Assembly (NCBI RefSeq): GCF_046054155.1
Contig: NZ_JBEQCT010000009.1
Span: forward strand, 129,483-193,482
Direction of reading: 5' to 3'
Source: Celerinatantimonas yamalensis
GTDB lineage: Bacteria; Pseudomonadota; Gammaproteobacteria; Enterobacterales; Celerinatantimonadaceae
DNA length: 64,000 nt
This document shows positions 44,650-53,174 of this stretch, piece after piece. The notes under the pieces are model-generated. The model was not told where the DNA came from. It worked only from the letters and a program-made list of their open reading frames with translations, and made no database searches. Position 1 is the stretch's first letter; each line of letters begins with the position of its first letter. The translations under genes were made by a program, and so were the position numbers.

Positions 44650-46433
44650 TAGTACACATCCTTCTGGTAACGTTTTTCTCGGTGCAATTGTTTAAGCCAC
44701 TCTTGCGCATCTTCTTGCGCCATTTGTCCCTGTTCGCAGACAATACTGACGAGCGTTTGATGTACATCTTTAGCCATTCGCGTCGCATCACCACAGACAT
44801 ACAGATAAGCGCCATTTTTGAGCCATTGATATACTTCGTGGGCCTGCGCTCGCAGCCTATCTTGCACGTAAATTTTATGGCCTTGATCCCGTGAAAAAGC
44901 CAGATCAATGCGCGTGAGTAGCCCTGACTTGACATACTTTTGCCATTCCACTTGATAGAGAAATTCTTCGCTGAAATGTGGATTGCCAAAAAACAACCAA
45001 TTTTGACCACTTGCTCCGACAGCCTCTCGGTGCTGCATAAAAGCCCGAAACGGTGCAATACCCGTTCCTGGACCAATCATAATCACAGGTGTTTGCGCAT
45101 CGGGTAGTTTAAAATTTTGGTTCGGTTCAACAAAAATACGAACTGATTGCCCCTCTTTAAGTCGAGATAAATACCCTGAGCAGCCGCCATATCGCGCGCC
45201 ATCAGCTTGCTCGTAACGAACCACCGCAACGGTTAAATGTACCTCATCCTCAACTTCGGACTGACTGGATGCAATCGAATACATTCGAGGCGTTAATCGG
45301 CGCAGCGCAGCGAGCAGTTGTTCAGCGTCGACATGAGCCGGATATTCGCGAACGACATCAATAATTTGGTGACTTGCAGTATATTCGCGCAGCAGCGGCT
45401 TTTGGGCTTTCAGTTCTATCAATGCTTGGTTGGCTGACCAGTCAGCCCAGTGCTCGACAAAATTTGGCGTGGTTTGTGTTAACTCATAATGATAAATAAG
45501 TGCATCGCGTAAACTGATGTTCTGTTCATCAACGTTAACACTCTGTTTAGGATCTAAATCAAGGCACGTGAGTAATTCATCCACCAGCGTTTCATCATTA
45601 TCAAACCAGACACCTAATGCATCCCCAGGTTGGTAATTGATACCGAGCCCTTCGAGATCAAATTCTAGATGCCGAATATCTTTGGTTGAATGACGCCCAG
45701 TGATCTTCTGATTCGTCAAAACTGTCGCCTGCGCAGGATGTTGCCGATCATAATGAGTGAGGGCACTCTCGCTCAGCGATGCACACTGAGAGGATGCAGG
45801 TTGTGATGCAGACAATTCGTCAAGCAGAATCACTAGCAATTGCTCGGTCCATGTTGCAACGTTTTGCTCATAATCTAAATCACAATCAACGCGATCAAGC
45901 AGCGGTACAGCGCCCAACGCGACTAATCGCATATCAAAATCAATCCCACACTGGCAAAATTGCTCGTAACTACTATCACCTAAAGACAAAATGGCATATT
46001 TCAATCCATCGAGCTTTGGAGCTTTTGAGGTCGCTAAAAATTCGTGAAACGCCAACCCATCATCAGGTGGCTCACCTTCGCCGTTGGTACTGGCAACAAT
46101 CACTAAATAGTCTTCTTTTTTTAGTGATTTAAGTTTGTAGTCGCTGATATTCATGAGTTGCACAGAGACATTTTTGGCTCGCGCCTGCTGGTAGACACTT
46201 TCAGCGACCGCTTTAGCATTCCCTGTTTGTGATGCGTAAACAATGGTGACAGTTTTCACACCGGATAGATGCTCAGCGGTGGAGAGTTCTTTCGACGCGA
46301 TGTGTAATCCAGCCAGATAGCCGCTCACCCAAATTTGTTGCTGCGGTGTAAAATCACCAAGAGTATGTGTCAGAGCGTTCAGTTGTTCAGTTGATAATGG
46401 GCAACTTAACGCGTTGAGATCCTTTAATGACAT
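44649..46433 (-). CDS. cysJ: sulfite reductase flavoprotein alpha subunit
   Basis: Transfers electrons from NADPH through FAD and FMN to CysI. The 594-aa product (E. coli 599) has a flavodoxin domain (YASQTGNAKAVAESV, ASTNGEGEPPDDGLAF, LGDSSYEQFCQCG), an FAD-binding RMYSIASSQSEV, GGCSGYLSRL, and an NADPH domain with GPGTGIAPFRAFMQHRE and the C-terminal EKRYQKDVY. First large gene of cysJIH; AGGAA precedes the ATG. Confidence 0.97.
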   Translation of the reverse strand: MSLKDLNALSCPLSTEQLNALTHTLGDFTPQQQIWVSGYLAGLHIASKELSTAEHLSGVKTVTIVYASQTGNAKAVAESVYQQARAKNVSVQLMNISDYKLKSLKKEDYLVIVASTNGEGEPPDDGLAFHEFLATSKAPKLDGLKYAILSLGDSSYEQFCQCGIDFDMRLVALGAVPLLDRVDCDLDYEQNVATWTEQLLVILLDELSASQPASSQCASLSESALTHYDRQHPAQATVLTNQKITGRHSTKDIRHLEFDLEGLGINYQPGDALGVWFDNDETLVDELLTCLDLDPKQSVNVDEQNISLRDALIYHYELTQTTPNFVEHWADWSANQALIELKAQKPLLREYTASHQIIDVVREYPAHVDAEQLLAALRRLTPRMYSIASSQSEVEDEVHLTVAVVRYEQADGARYGGCSGYLSRLKEGQSVRIFVEPNQNFKLPDAQTPVIMIGPGTGIAPFRAFMQHREAVGASGQNWLFFGNPHFSEEFLYQVEWQKYVKSGLLTRIDLAFSRDQGHKIYVQDRLRAQAHEVYQWLKNGAYLYVCGDATRMAKDVHQTLVSIVCEQGQMAQEDAQEWLKQLHREKRYQKDVY

Positions 46434-46448
46434 AGTTGGTTCCTAGAT

Positions 46449-46586
46449 CTAAGCATTGGACATTGGTTGTGGGGAGTGAACTGGATTGGGTAAAACGCTC
46501 ATCATCAATACACTTGAGATCATTAGCATGGCAATTCCAAAGCTTAATTTTGAACAATGCTCAATTCGATCACCACAACTAAACAA
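46449..46586 (-). CDS. candidate 45-aa small membrane protein upstream of cysJ
   Basis: A TTG start (46584-46586) with a strong ribosome site GAGGAG five bases upstream; the stop is 15 bp before cysJ. The product has two Cys near the start (FSCGDRIEHCSKL), one hydrophobic Met-rich helix (FGIAMLMISSVLMMSVL) and a Pro-rich tail (PNPVHSPQPMSNA). The helix could span the membrane. Its position at the head of the cysJIH operon suggests a leader peptide or a small accessory protein. No family recognised. The non-ATG start and small size keep confidence low. Confidence 0.4.
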   Translation of the reverse strand: MFSCGDRIEHCSKLSFGIAMLMISSVLMMSVLPNPVHSPQPMSNA

Positions 46587-46589
46587 GAA

Positions 46590-46892
46590 AACTCCTCAAC
46601 CAATAGTCTACCGGAGAGCGATCCACCAATAGAAAGAATAAATGGAGAGGCGTTATAACAAGATGGAATATTATCGTTCATGGTGTTCACCCACATAGGC
46701 ACACGCAGCGACGATTGAGCGCCGTTGCAGCGATAAACTGCAGACGCGCAAATCTACTTATGACCACTGATGGATACGGCTAAAACTGTCAGAAAAGAGA
46801 AAAGGCGTTATTGAAATGAAAGGACCCCGTGCCTGATCGCAACCGCATTGATTGTCGCAGTATGACGTTCACTTGCAGTAGGCACGAATATT
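46590..46892. other. intergenic region upstream of cysJIH
   Basis: About 300 bp without a supportable gene. It should contain the cysJ promoter and a CysB site; CysB sites are too degenerate to assign by eye. Confidence 0.4.
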
Positions 46893-46921
46893 AAAAAGGC
46901 CCATCAAAAGGTGATAGGCCT
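46893..46921 (-). terminator. terminator after the TIGR04219 gene
   Basis: On the minus strand AGGCCTATCA and TGATGGGCCT form a 10-bp stem with one G-U pair (46897-46906 with 46912-46921), 5-nt loop, followed by a T-run. Confidence 0.85.
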
Positions 46922-46949
46922 AGACAAAGAATTTAAGAATGAATAGTGC

Positions 46950-47645
46950 TTAGAAATGAGCACCAATTCCCATAAACCACCCTTGAGCGGTCTGCTCCAA
47001 ATTCATATTTTCGACATCTTTCAGTCGCATATCTAATACACGATACCCAGCGCGCAGCTGTAAAGTTGAAACAACTAAGGGTAGAAAATCGTATGATACA
47101 CCAATCTCAGAATCTGAGATGCGGGTGCCATCAAAACTCACATTTGAAGTATTGCCAAAGACTTGGATACCCGTCATAGGAATATTAATATTGGCCGCTA
47201 AATACAAGGTTGGCATAGTTTTGGTGTAATCTTTTGATGCACCGATTCCTGACACTGTTCCTTGAAAATGTTTAATATTCAGGCCGTAATCAAATCCAAA
47301 TGCCGGATTATCAAATAATTGATAATACAAGACACCATCATACATTTTTTGGTCGCTGGTAATGTTTGTCCCATTGGCTTTACCAGAAGTATCCAGATTT
47401 TGATACCTAAACATGACATTTGGAATCAGTGGGATTGGGTGTTCCAACGCTATGTATACACCTGGGCGGAAGTTAGTTCCAAAATCAGGGTTATAGGTTG
47501 AACCATCTTTTTTAACTGATTCACCATTATGGCTAGTACTCCAAAAATCAATCCCAGCGTTTACACCAAGCGTATCCGCTTGGGCTAACGACGAGGCTAG
47601 AAGACTAGATACAGCAAATACAGTCATGGCTGCAAATTTTTTCAT
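46950..47645 (-). CDS. TIGR04219 family outer-membrane beta-barrel protein
   Basis: 231 aa with a Sec signal peptide (KKFAAMTVFAVSSLLASSLA, cut before DTLGVN). The mature part matches the TIGR04219 family in its phrases: DTLGVNAGIDFW, YIALEHPIPLIPNVMFRYQN, LDTSGKANG, and GIGAHF at the C-terminus with a terminal Phe as in BamA substrates. Function unknown, probably a small barrel. The start at 47645 is chosen because the signal peptide begins there; a frame start at 47729 adds 28 non-signal residues. Monocistronic. Confidence 0.85.
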   Translation of the reverse strand: MKKFAAMTVFAVSSLLASSLAQADTLGVNAGIDFWSTSHNGESVKKDGSTYNPDFGTNFRPGVYIALEHPIPLIPNVMFRYQNLDTSGKANGTNITSDQKMYDGVLYYQLFDNPAFGFDYGLNIKHFQGTVSGIGASKDYTKTMPTLYLAANINIPMTGIQVFGNTSNVSFDGTRISDSEIGVSYDFLPLVVSTLQLRAGYRVLDMRLKDVENMNLEQTAQGWFMGIGAHF

Positions 47646-48042
47646 AGTGATAGTCCGAACGTTGATTATTTGAATAGAATAATGATTTATAAGTGTAACT
47701 GAAAACCCATACATTTGCCGAGTAATCAATGATTATTGCACAGGCTTGTAGCCGCGCAAGCCATCACCATATTAAGAATATAAAATAGATAACAATTTTC
47801 GGAAGCAATGCACATAGTTACAAAATATATGCATGAATAGTTAGATGGTGATCGAAGTTCTAGCAATGATCCATGATTTGTTCCCGCTAATCAGCCACAA
47901 TTTAATCATCATATAAACCTATGAACAACATTACTGTGCATAATACAGATAGTTGAGCGTGTTATTAATCACGTGCTCGTCAAACCAAGCTCTTCAGTGA
48001 TCGCGAGCACCAAGCTTGTGTAAGAATATAAGGGTGCCTATT
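47646..48042. other. divergent intergenic region, about 400 bp
   Basis: AT-rich spacer between the outer-membrane protein gene (minus) and the enoyl-CoA hydratase gene (plus). It must hold both promoters. I see no gene or clear binding site. Confidence 0.4.
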
Positions 48043-48750
48043 ATGATTCAGAGTCAGCTCAATGAGGGTATTTTAACTGTTACACTCGATCGTCCCGACC
48101 AATCCAACAGTTTTACCTGTGAAATGTTCCGTACCATGCGAGAACGGATGAAAGATGCCGCCTTGAATAGCCAAATCCGCGTTATTATCTTACAGGCGCA
48201 AGGCGATCATTTTAGTTTAGGGCAAGATATTGAGGATTTATCCCACTCGCAACTGGATGCTCGTCACCCTGCACTCACCTTTATGCGTGAGTTTGCCTTA
48301 TTTCCCAAACCGATTATTGCTAACGTGCAAGGTAATGCATTTGGTTTTGGTATGGCCTTATTGCTTCATTGTGACTTAGTCGTTGCCGATCCCAATAGCC
48401 GCTTTCAACTGCCATTTATTCGTCAGGAGTTGATGCCTCTTTTTGCCACGAGCATGCTCTTACCGCAGCGAGTTGGCCCGCAGCGCAGCGCAGCGTTACT
48501 ATTGTTAGCTCAGCAATTCAGTGCAGAACAAGCCTGTCAATGGGGACTTATCAATGAAGTCGCTAATGCAGAAACGCGACAACAATTGGTGACGTCATGG
48601 AGTCAGCAGCTGAGCCAGATGCCCGAACTACTGGTTCGACAAACCAAACAGTTACTGCTTAACGGTCAACCTACTAATGATAAAGTCATGTGCAATGAGT
48701 GGCATTTGTTCAGTGAGTCACTCCATCTACCCGAATCTCAAACATCATAA
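48043..48750 (+). CDS. enoyl-CoA hydratase/isomerase family protein
   Basis: Crotonase-fold protein, 235 aa. The oxyanion-hole segments are GDHFSLGQDIEDL and GNAFGFGMALLLHCDLVVAD. The usual catalytic Glu region reads FIRQELMPLFATSMLLPQRVG, and the Glu of typical hydratases is not evident at the E-x-x-G-L-x-P position, since this reads QELMPLFAT. The exact reaction is open. The start at 48043 has AAGGGTG upstream; a TTG at 48016 is in frame but unlikely. No fatty-acid gene is adjacent. Confidence 0.85.
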   Translation: MIQSQLNEGILTVTLDRPDQSNSFTCEMFRTMRERMKDAALNSQIRVIILQAQGDHFSLGQDIEDLSHSQLDARHPALTFMREFALFPKPIIANVQGNAFGFGMALLLHCDLVVADPNSRFQLPFIRQELMPLFATSMLLPQRVGPQRSAALLLLAQQFSAEQACQWGLINEVANAETRQQLVTSWSQQLSQMPELLVRQTKQLLLNGQPTNDKVMCNEWHLFSESLHLPESQTS

Positions 48751-48822
48751 ATCAATGACGTGAGTTGTATTAGTGTTGAGAATAAAGAGGAAGGCCCAAA
48801 AGGTCGCGACACATCAATATAG

Positions 48823-48858
48823 CGTTCCTATCATAAGGATGGGATAGGGGCGTTTTAT
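48823..48858 (+). terminator. terminator after the enoyl-CoA hydratase gene
   Basis: Stem CGTTCCTATC/GATAGGGGCG (48823-48832, 48843-48852) of 10 bp with two G-U pairs, followed by TTTTATC. It lies in a 363-bp gap that otherwise shows nothing. Confidence 0.65.
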
Positions 48859-49113
48859 CATTACATATTCATCACGTCGATGATTCAGATGTGATACTCA
48901 AAATTGATCTTTTTTCATTCCAATATTGGGCTACTAAAGCTTACTGAGTCGAGCTCATGCTGCATGATACAACTAAAATAATTGCCACATTCAACCATAA
49001 ATGACTTAACTATCAACTGTACATATTTTTTATTCAAGTTATCTATGTAGATCATTGGTTGGTTCGTCATTTCATGCTAACTTGCTGCCAATCAAGCTAA
49101 CGAGGAATGTAGC

Positions 49114-49683
49114 GTGTCAAAAGCAAATGAATTAAAAAAAGGCTCAGCCGTACGACTCAAAGATAAAGTATTACTGGTCAAAGATATCGATGTCTCAAGC
49201 CCTAGTGCTCGCGGTGCATCAACACTTTATAAAGTACGATTTACCGATCTGGCCACTGGCCTAAAAGTTGAAGAACGCTTTAAAGGTGATGATCAACTGG
49301 AAGATGTCGACGTGAGTCGCCGACAAGTCAGTTTTTCTTACATTGATGGAGACGAATATGTCTTCATGGATAACGAAGACTTTAGTCAATATCTATTCAA
49401 CCATGAGAGCATTCGTGATGAATTGCTCTTCATTACAGAACAGACCCATGGGTTACAGATTCTAACTGTCGATGGCAAGGGCGTGGGTATAGAATTACCC
49501 GCATCAGTAGAACTTGTTATCGAAGAAACCACCCCATCGATCAAAGGTGCTTCAGCGAGTGCTCGAACCAAACCTGCTCATTTTGCGACGGGTTTAGTGG
49601 TCCAAGTTCCAGAATATATTGCCAGCGGGGAGAAAGTCCGTATCAATACTGCAGAGCGTAAATTTATGAGTCGTGCCGATTAA
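49114..49683 (+). CDS. efpL: elongation factor P-like protein EfpL (YeiP)
   Basis: EF-P paralogue that helps ribosomes past difficult sequences. The 189-aa product (E. coli YeiP 190) matches along its length: LLVKDIDVSSPSARGASTLY, GLKVEERFKGDDQLEDV, DGDEYVFMDNEDF, and SIKGASASARTKPA. It starts at GTG 49114 with GAGGAA upstream. The tip residue region is SPSARGAS, as in YeiP rather than the modified Lys loop of EF-P. Confidence 0.95.
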   Translation: MSKANELKKGSAVRLKDKVLLVKDIDVSSPSARGASTLYKVRFTDLATGLKVEERFKGDDQLEDVDVSRRQVSFSYIDGDEYVFMDNEDFSQYLFNHESIRDELLFITEQTHGLQILTVDGKGVGIELPASVELVIEETTPSIKGASASARTKPAHFATGLVVQVPEYIASGEKVRINTAERKFMSRAD

Positions 49684-49695
49684 TATTATTTATTC

Positions 49696-49770
49696 ATGGG
49701 GAGGCACCCCCATTGACGCTCAGAGCGCGTACATACTTTATAATCCAAAGATACCCGCGCTCTGTCGTCA
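49696..49770 (+). repeat. hairpin and imperfect inverted repeat after efpL
   Basis: ATGGGG/CCCCAT forms a hairpin at 49696-49713. Immediately after, TGACG-CT-CAGAGCGCG (49714-49729) and CGCGCTCTG-T-CGTCA (49756-49770) form an inverted repeat of 14 pairs with a small bulge and a 26-nt interior. T7 follows 15 nt later. It may be an RNA structure ending efpL mRNA or part of a decayed mobile element. Confidence 0.5.
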
Positions 49771-49989
49771 TCACTCCAGGCCGCTTTTTTTCAATTTTAC
49801 TTTTTGGCTGGGCGCCACAATCATACTGTTTCAGCCGCCTCATCACAAATCGTCTGAACAACGTAATATTCTCAACCAATCCATTTAATGTAATCTCGAG
49901 TTATCTTATTTAAAAACAAGCTCTAATATAAGTGCTGACTGTTCCCTATTCAACCATATTGACGGATATATTGGTTCAATATTGTATAT

Positions 49990-50800
49990 GGGTGACATGA
50001 AACTGATGTCCTACGAGATGTCTACGATGCCTTTTTCCCCAACACAGGATGCTTTTTTTCGGCAATAACACTCGGGATAGTTGGTCATTTTCTGCTCGGT
50101 CATCAGGACGTCTTGCCTTTAACGGAAAGGTGTAGCGTTTTTCCTTGCGCCCGTGATGATACGGTTGACTTCAGTAACTGGTTTGGCTTTCCTGCATCAA
50201 ACACTGTTTGAGATTACACCCGAACAGCTTCAAACAACTCTGGTTAATTCTTCTGTATACGACAACAGGCGCCTGCTTCTCTGCGATTTTCTCGAGTGTT
50301 TCACATTGGCAATAGGGCGGATAACACGGCCCTTCACATTCAAAATATCCGACATCAGTCTGACGGCGTTCATTTCGCTATTTTAGGTTTCAGCTAGCGT
50401 TCAACTCAGAACAAAACCGCGGTCTGTATTATCAGCAGTAACCAGCGACTGGAACATGCGCTAAAAGCGCATTATGGTATAACCGCGCAACACTTTTCAT
50501 CGAAAGCAATGATGGGGTTTAACTGGCTTTCTCTTCGATCATTTAGCCATAAAGCTAGCACTTCAAGTAAAAATCCACGACAACACAACAAATCGTCATA
50601 TCAGGGCAATCGTATAGCAATGGGGATACCGTGTTTAAACGCGTGATATCGTCGACTCCAGCTTGTGCTCACCAAACGTATCGATGTTCTGCCCGCCTTC
50701 TCATTCAGAAGTGATCGTACGCATAACGAGAAAGATAATATCGATGAAATGATACTTTTGATTGATGCGAAAACGAGTGTCTTTGATGGCTGTTAGATGC
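49990..50800 (-). mobile_element. decayed ISAs1-family (H-repeat-type) transposase
   Basis: Reading the minus strand from 50799 in shifting frames recovers a transposase of the ISAs1/YhhI group in the right order. IKDTRFRINQKYHFIDIIFL matches the DPR...HxLxDILxL opening, then NIDTFGEHKLE (EDIEDFGxxxLD), FKHGIPIAIRL (FENGIPxHDTIAR), WLNDRR with PIIAFDEKCCAVI (VIAIDGKTLR), NSEMNAVRLMSDILNVKG (SNEITAIPELLNMLDIKG), LEKIAEKQ (the AEKI segment) and HHGRKEKRYTF (SHGRxExR). Many stops and shifts and a lost catalytic context show it is long dead. No terminal repeats found. Edges are approximate. Confidence 0.68.
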
Positions 50801-51339
50801 TCTAATAAGTTCAATTTTATATATCTTGAGCTAATTTGGACTTATTCGATTATTGTTGCAAACAACGTGCGATCCCCCCCCCTCATTGACGCCCTTCCTG
50901 CTAGAAAATTATACGATGTAGCGAGTGCTCTATTGCATTTGTCATCTCATGACCATGAATTTGTACAAAAAATCATTCACACCAATGCAACCTACGACAT
51001 TTATATGTTAATTGCACCATAACAGGACATATAAATATGGAGGCAATCAAACACAAGTTATCATGAGATATGAAACATAATTATACATTAATAAAAACAC
51101 GATCATTTTATAGTTAATCCGAGATGAACATAGCATTCATATAAAATATGGATACGATAACCAGATATTCATTCAAATTTTAAATTTAGCTCATTAATTT
51201 TTGAAATAATTACCTACTATAAATTTGCATGTTACATCTATATATAAAGAGTAAAAGACCCTATTTTTGAGAGATACAATGTGTCATACATCAAAAATAA
51301 TATTGCTTATAACGTATTAACTAAATAGATTTAAAATTT
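50801..51339. other. AT-rich region upstream of the porin, with a poly-C tract
   Basis: A run of nine C at 50874-50882 lies in an 86-codon frame (50762-51022, plus strand) whose start overlaps the dead transposase. I do not call a gene. From about 51040 the sequence is extremely AT-rich and probably the porin control region. Confidence 0.4.
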
Positions 51340-51353
51340 TTGATATACATCAA
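51340..51353. promoter_or_regulatory. perfect FNR box upstream of the porin gene
   Basis: TTGAT-ATAC-ATCAA matches the FNR consensus TTGAT-N4-ATCAA exactly. It lies 166 bp before the porin ATG. A second site with the same spacer, GTGTC-ATAC-ATCAA, lies 59 bp further upstream (51281-51294), and a short palindrome ATCACAGTGAT at 51428-51438. This points to oxygen-linked control of the porin. Confidence 0.6.
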
Positions 51354-51518
51354 ATTAAAAATAATGAATAAAAATCAATAATTTATATTTATTCATAAAA
51401 GTTCATTTTTTTTATTGAAAAAAAACAATCACAGTGATACTTTTTTAAAGACTGTTTATGACAGTAAAAATTTAAAATGGATTATTTACTTTTTACTTAC
51501 TTATAAGTGTATATAACT

Positions 51519-52553
51519 ATGAAAAAAACTATTCTCGCTCTGACTATTCCAGCCATGTTAGCGGTTTCAGCATACGCAACTGCAGCCAATGTATATAAAA
51601 CTGATTCACAAACTTTAGATATCTTCGGTCGTTCTAAATTCACTTTGGATAATAACGACAATACTCAAGCAGGCTATAGCGCTCGTTTAGGCGTAAAAGG
51701 CACTACCAAAGTTAATGATAATTTAACCGCTTTCGGCCACGTAAGCTGGGAAATGCAAGCTAAACGTGACTCATTATCTTCAAACAAGAGCGGTGGTGAT
51801 GACATCAAATCACGTTATGTGTTCGTTGGTTTTGATGGACATAGCTACGGTAAAATTGAATTGGGTCAAAACGATGCTCCATTCTATACCTCTTTAACCA
51901 GCATCACCGATATCTTCGATAATGGTATGGAGTCAAGTGTTGGTACTTATGGTTACAACTTTGCGCCAAACGAAGCGGTTTACACCAATACTGTCGGTCC
52001 TTTGACCATTCAAACTTCGTATCAGTTTGATACTGTTGAAGGTGGTTCAAGCAGCGCTGGTAGCGTTCTTGATTCATTTGGTGCAGGCCTGACAGCTGCA
52101 AACTTTAAAGACCAAACTAGTGCATATAGCATGGCAGGTGTTTATGACACAGGTATCGGCTTGAATGTTCATGCAGGTCTCGCTCATCAAAACTTTGCTG
52201 GCAATGCACAGAAAAACAACTACGGTTTAGGTTTAGATTATACATTGAACAACCTGTATTTGGCTGCTTTGTACACTCATAACAAAGAAGATGATGGTTC
52301 AAACACGGCTAACCGTAATGGTTACGAAGTTGCAGCTTCTTACAAATTAGACAAATTGTCTTTGCGTACTGGTTATGCACTGGGTAAACAAACTAGTGAT
52401 GTGACTGGTAATGACACGACTTATGCGAAAGCGTTCAAACTGGGTGCAACTTACCACTTTACTAGTAATGTCTATGTAACTGCTGAATGGTTGAACAACC
52501 CTGTTGGCGGAAATCCAAACGATTTCTCTGGCGCCGTTGCATACTACTTCTAA
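51519..52553 (+). CDS. Gram-negative porin
   Basis: Trimeric outer-membrane general porin of the OmpU/OmpC-like superfamily, 344 aa. A signal peptide (KKTILALTIPAMLAVSAYAT) is followed by the mature start NVYKTDSQTLDIFGR. RLGVKGTTKVNDNLTAFGHV and DIKSRYVFVGFDGHSYGKIE are the conserved early strands (GxxDGxSYGKxxLGQN is here GHSYGKIELGQN). The C-terminus ends in Phe (GAVAYYF). The ATG at 51519 begins the signal peptide; a frame start at 51507 adds four residues. The AT-rich upstream region with an FNR box suggests strong, regulated expression. Confidence 0.93.
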   Translation: MKKTILALTIPAMLAVSAYATAANVYKTDSQTLDIFGRSKFTLDNNDNTQAGYSARLGVKGTTKVNDNLTAFGHVSWEMQAKRDSLSSNKSGGDDIKSRYVFVGFDGHSYGKIELGQNDAPFYTSLTSITDIFDNGMESSVGTYGYNFAPNEAVYTNTVGPLTIQTSYQFDTVEGGSSSAGSVLDSFGAGLTAANFKDQTSAYSMAGVYDTGIGLNVHAGLAHQNFAGNAQKNNYGLGLDYTLNNLYLAALYTHNKEDDGSNTANRNGYEVAASYKLDKLSLRTGYALGKQTSDVTGNDTTYAKAFKLGATYHFTSNVYVTAEWLNNPVGGNPNDFSGAVAYYF

Positions 52554-52590
52554 TTTGATTTAGACGTAAAACATAATCCTATAAGTGCCA

Positions 52591-52618
52591 AATGCCAGTT
52601 GTCCGCTGGCATTTTTTA
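52591..52618 (+). terminator. terminator after the porin gene
   Basis: AATGCCAG/CTGGCATT (52591-52598, 52606-52613), 7-nt loop, followed by TTTT. Confidence 0.88.
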
Positions 52619-52639
52619 TACTTAAGATTTAAGGGTATA

Positions 52640-52669
52640 AAAAAAACCGAACTTAGTTCGGTTTTTTTT
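52640..52669. terminator. strong terminator after ilvH, bidirectional
   Basis: CCGAAC-TTA-GTTCGG flanked by a run of A and a run of T, extending the stem to about 13 bp. It lies 11 bp past the ilvH stop on the minus strand and backs up the porin terminator on the plus strand. Confidence 0.85.
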
Positions 52670-52679
52670 ATATATAGGA

Positions 52680-53174
52680 TCAATTGTGCAGCATTTTATC
52701 CCCGCGACTAATGCCACAGATACCACTTCGCACCACTTCAAGCACTTCGGTCATTTCACTTAAAGTGCGCACACACGCATCAATTTTGGCGCCATCACCG
52801 GTAATTTGTAGGACGTACTCATTCGCAGTGACATCAACAATTTGCCCGCGGAAGATATCACTTAAACGCATCACCTCCGCTCGCATCGCCCCTTGCGTGC
52901 GCACTTTAATCAGTGCAATTTCTCGCTCAACAAAGGCGGCATCGGTGAGCTCAGAAACTTTCAACACATCCACCAGCTTATGCAATTGCTTGGTGATCTG
53001 TTCAATCATTCGCTCATCACCCGAAGTCGTAATGGTCATCCGTGATAAGGTGGAATCATCGGTTGCGGCAACAGTGAGCGAATCGATGTTATACCCTCGC
53101 TGAGAAAATAATCCAACGACGCGAGATAATGAGCCCGCTTCATTTTCAATTAAAATCGATATAATTCGTCGCAT
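52680..53174 (-). CDS. ilvH: acetolactate synthase small subunit
   Basis: Regulatory, valine-binding subunit of AHAS III, 164 aa (E. coli 163). The ACT domain opens with RRIISILIENEAGSLSRVVG and SQRGYNIDSLTVAATDD, with the C-terminal ESSN-like ITGDGAKIDACVRTL. Its ATG shares a base with the ilvI stop. Confidence 0.96.
   Translation of the reverse strand: MRRIISILIENEAGSLSRVVGLFSQRGYNIDSLTVAATDDSTLSRMTITTSGDERMIEQITKQLHKLVDVLKVSELTDAAFVEREIALIKVRTQGAMRAEVMRLSDIFRGQIVDVTANEYVLQITGDGAKIDACVRTLSEMTEVLEVVRSGICGISRGDKMLHN

Noticed and set aside
52684..53103. 139-codon plus-strand frame opposite ilvH
   Set aside because: Shadow of ilvH; low-complexity Ser/Ile/Arg composition typical of antisense frames.
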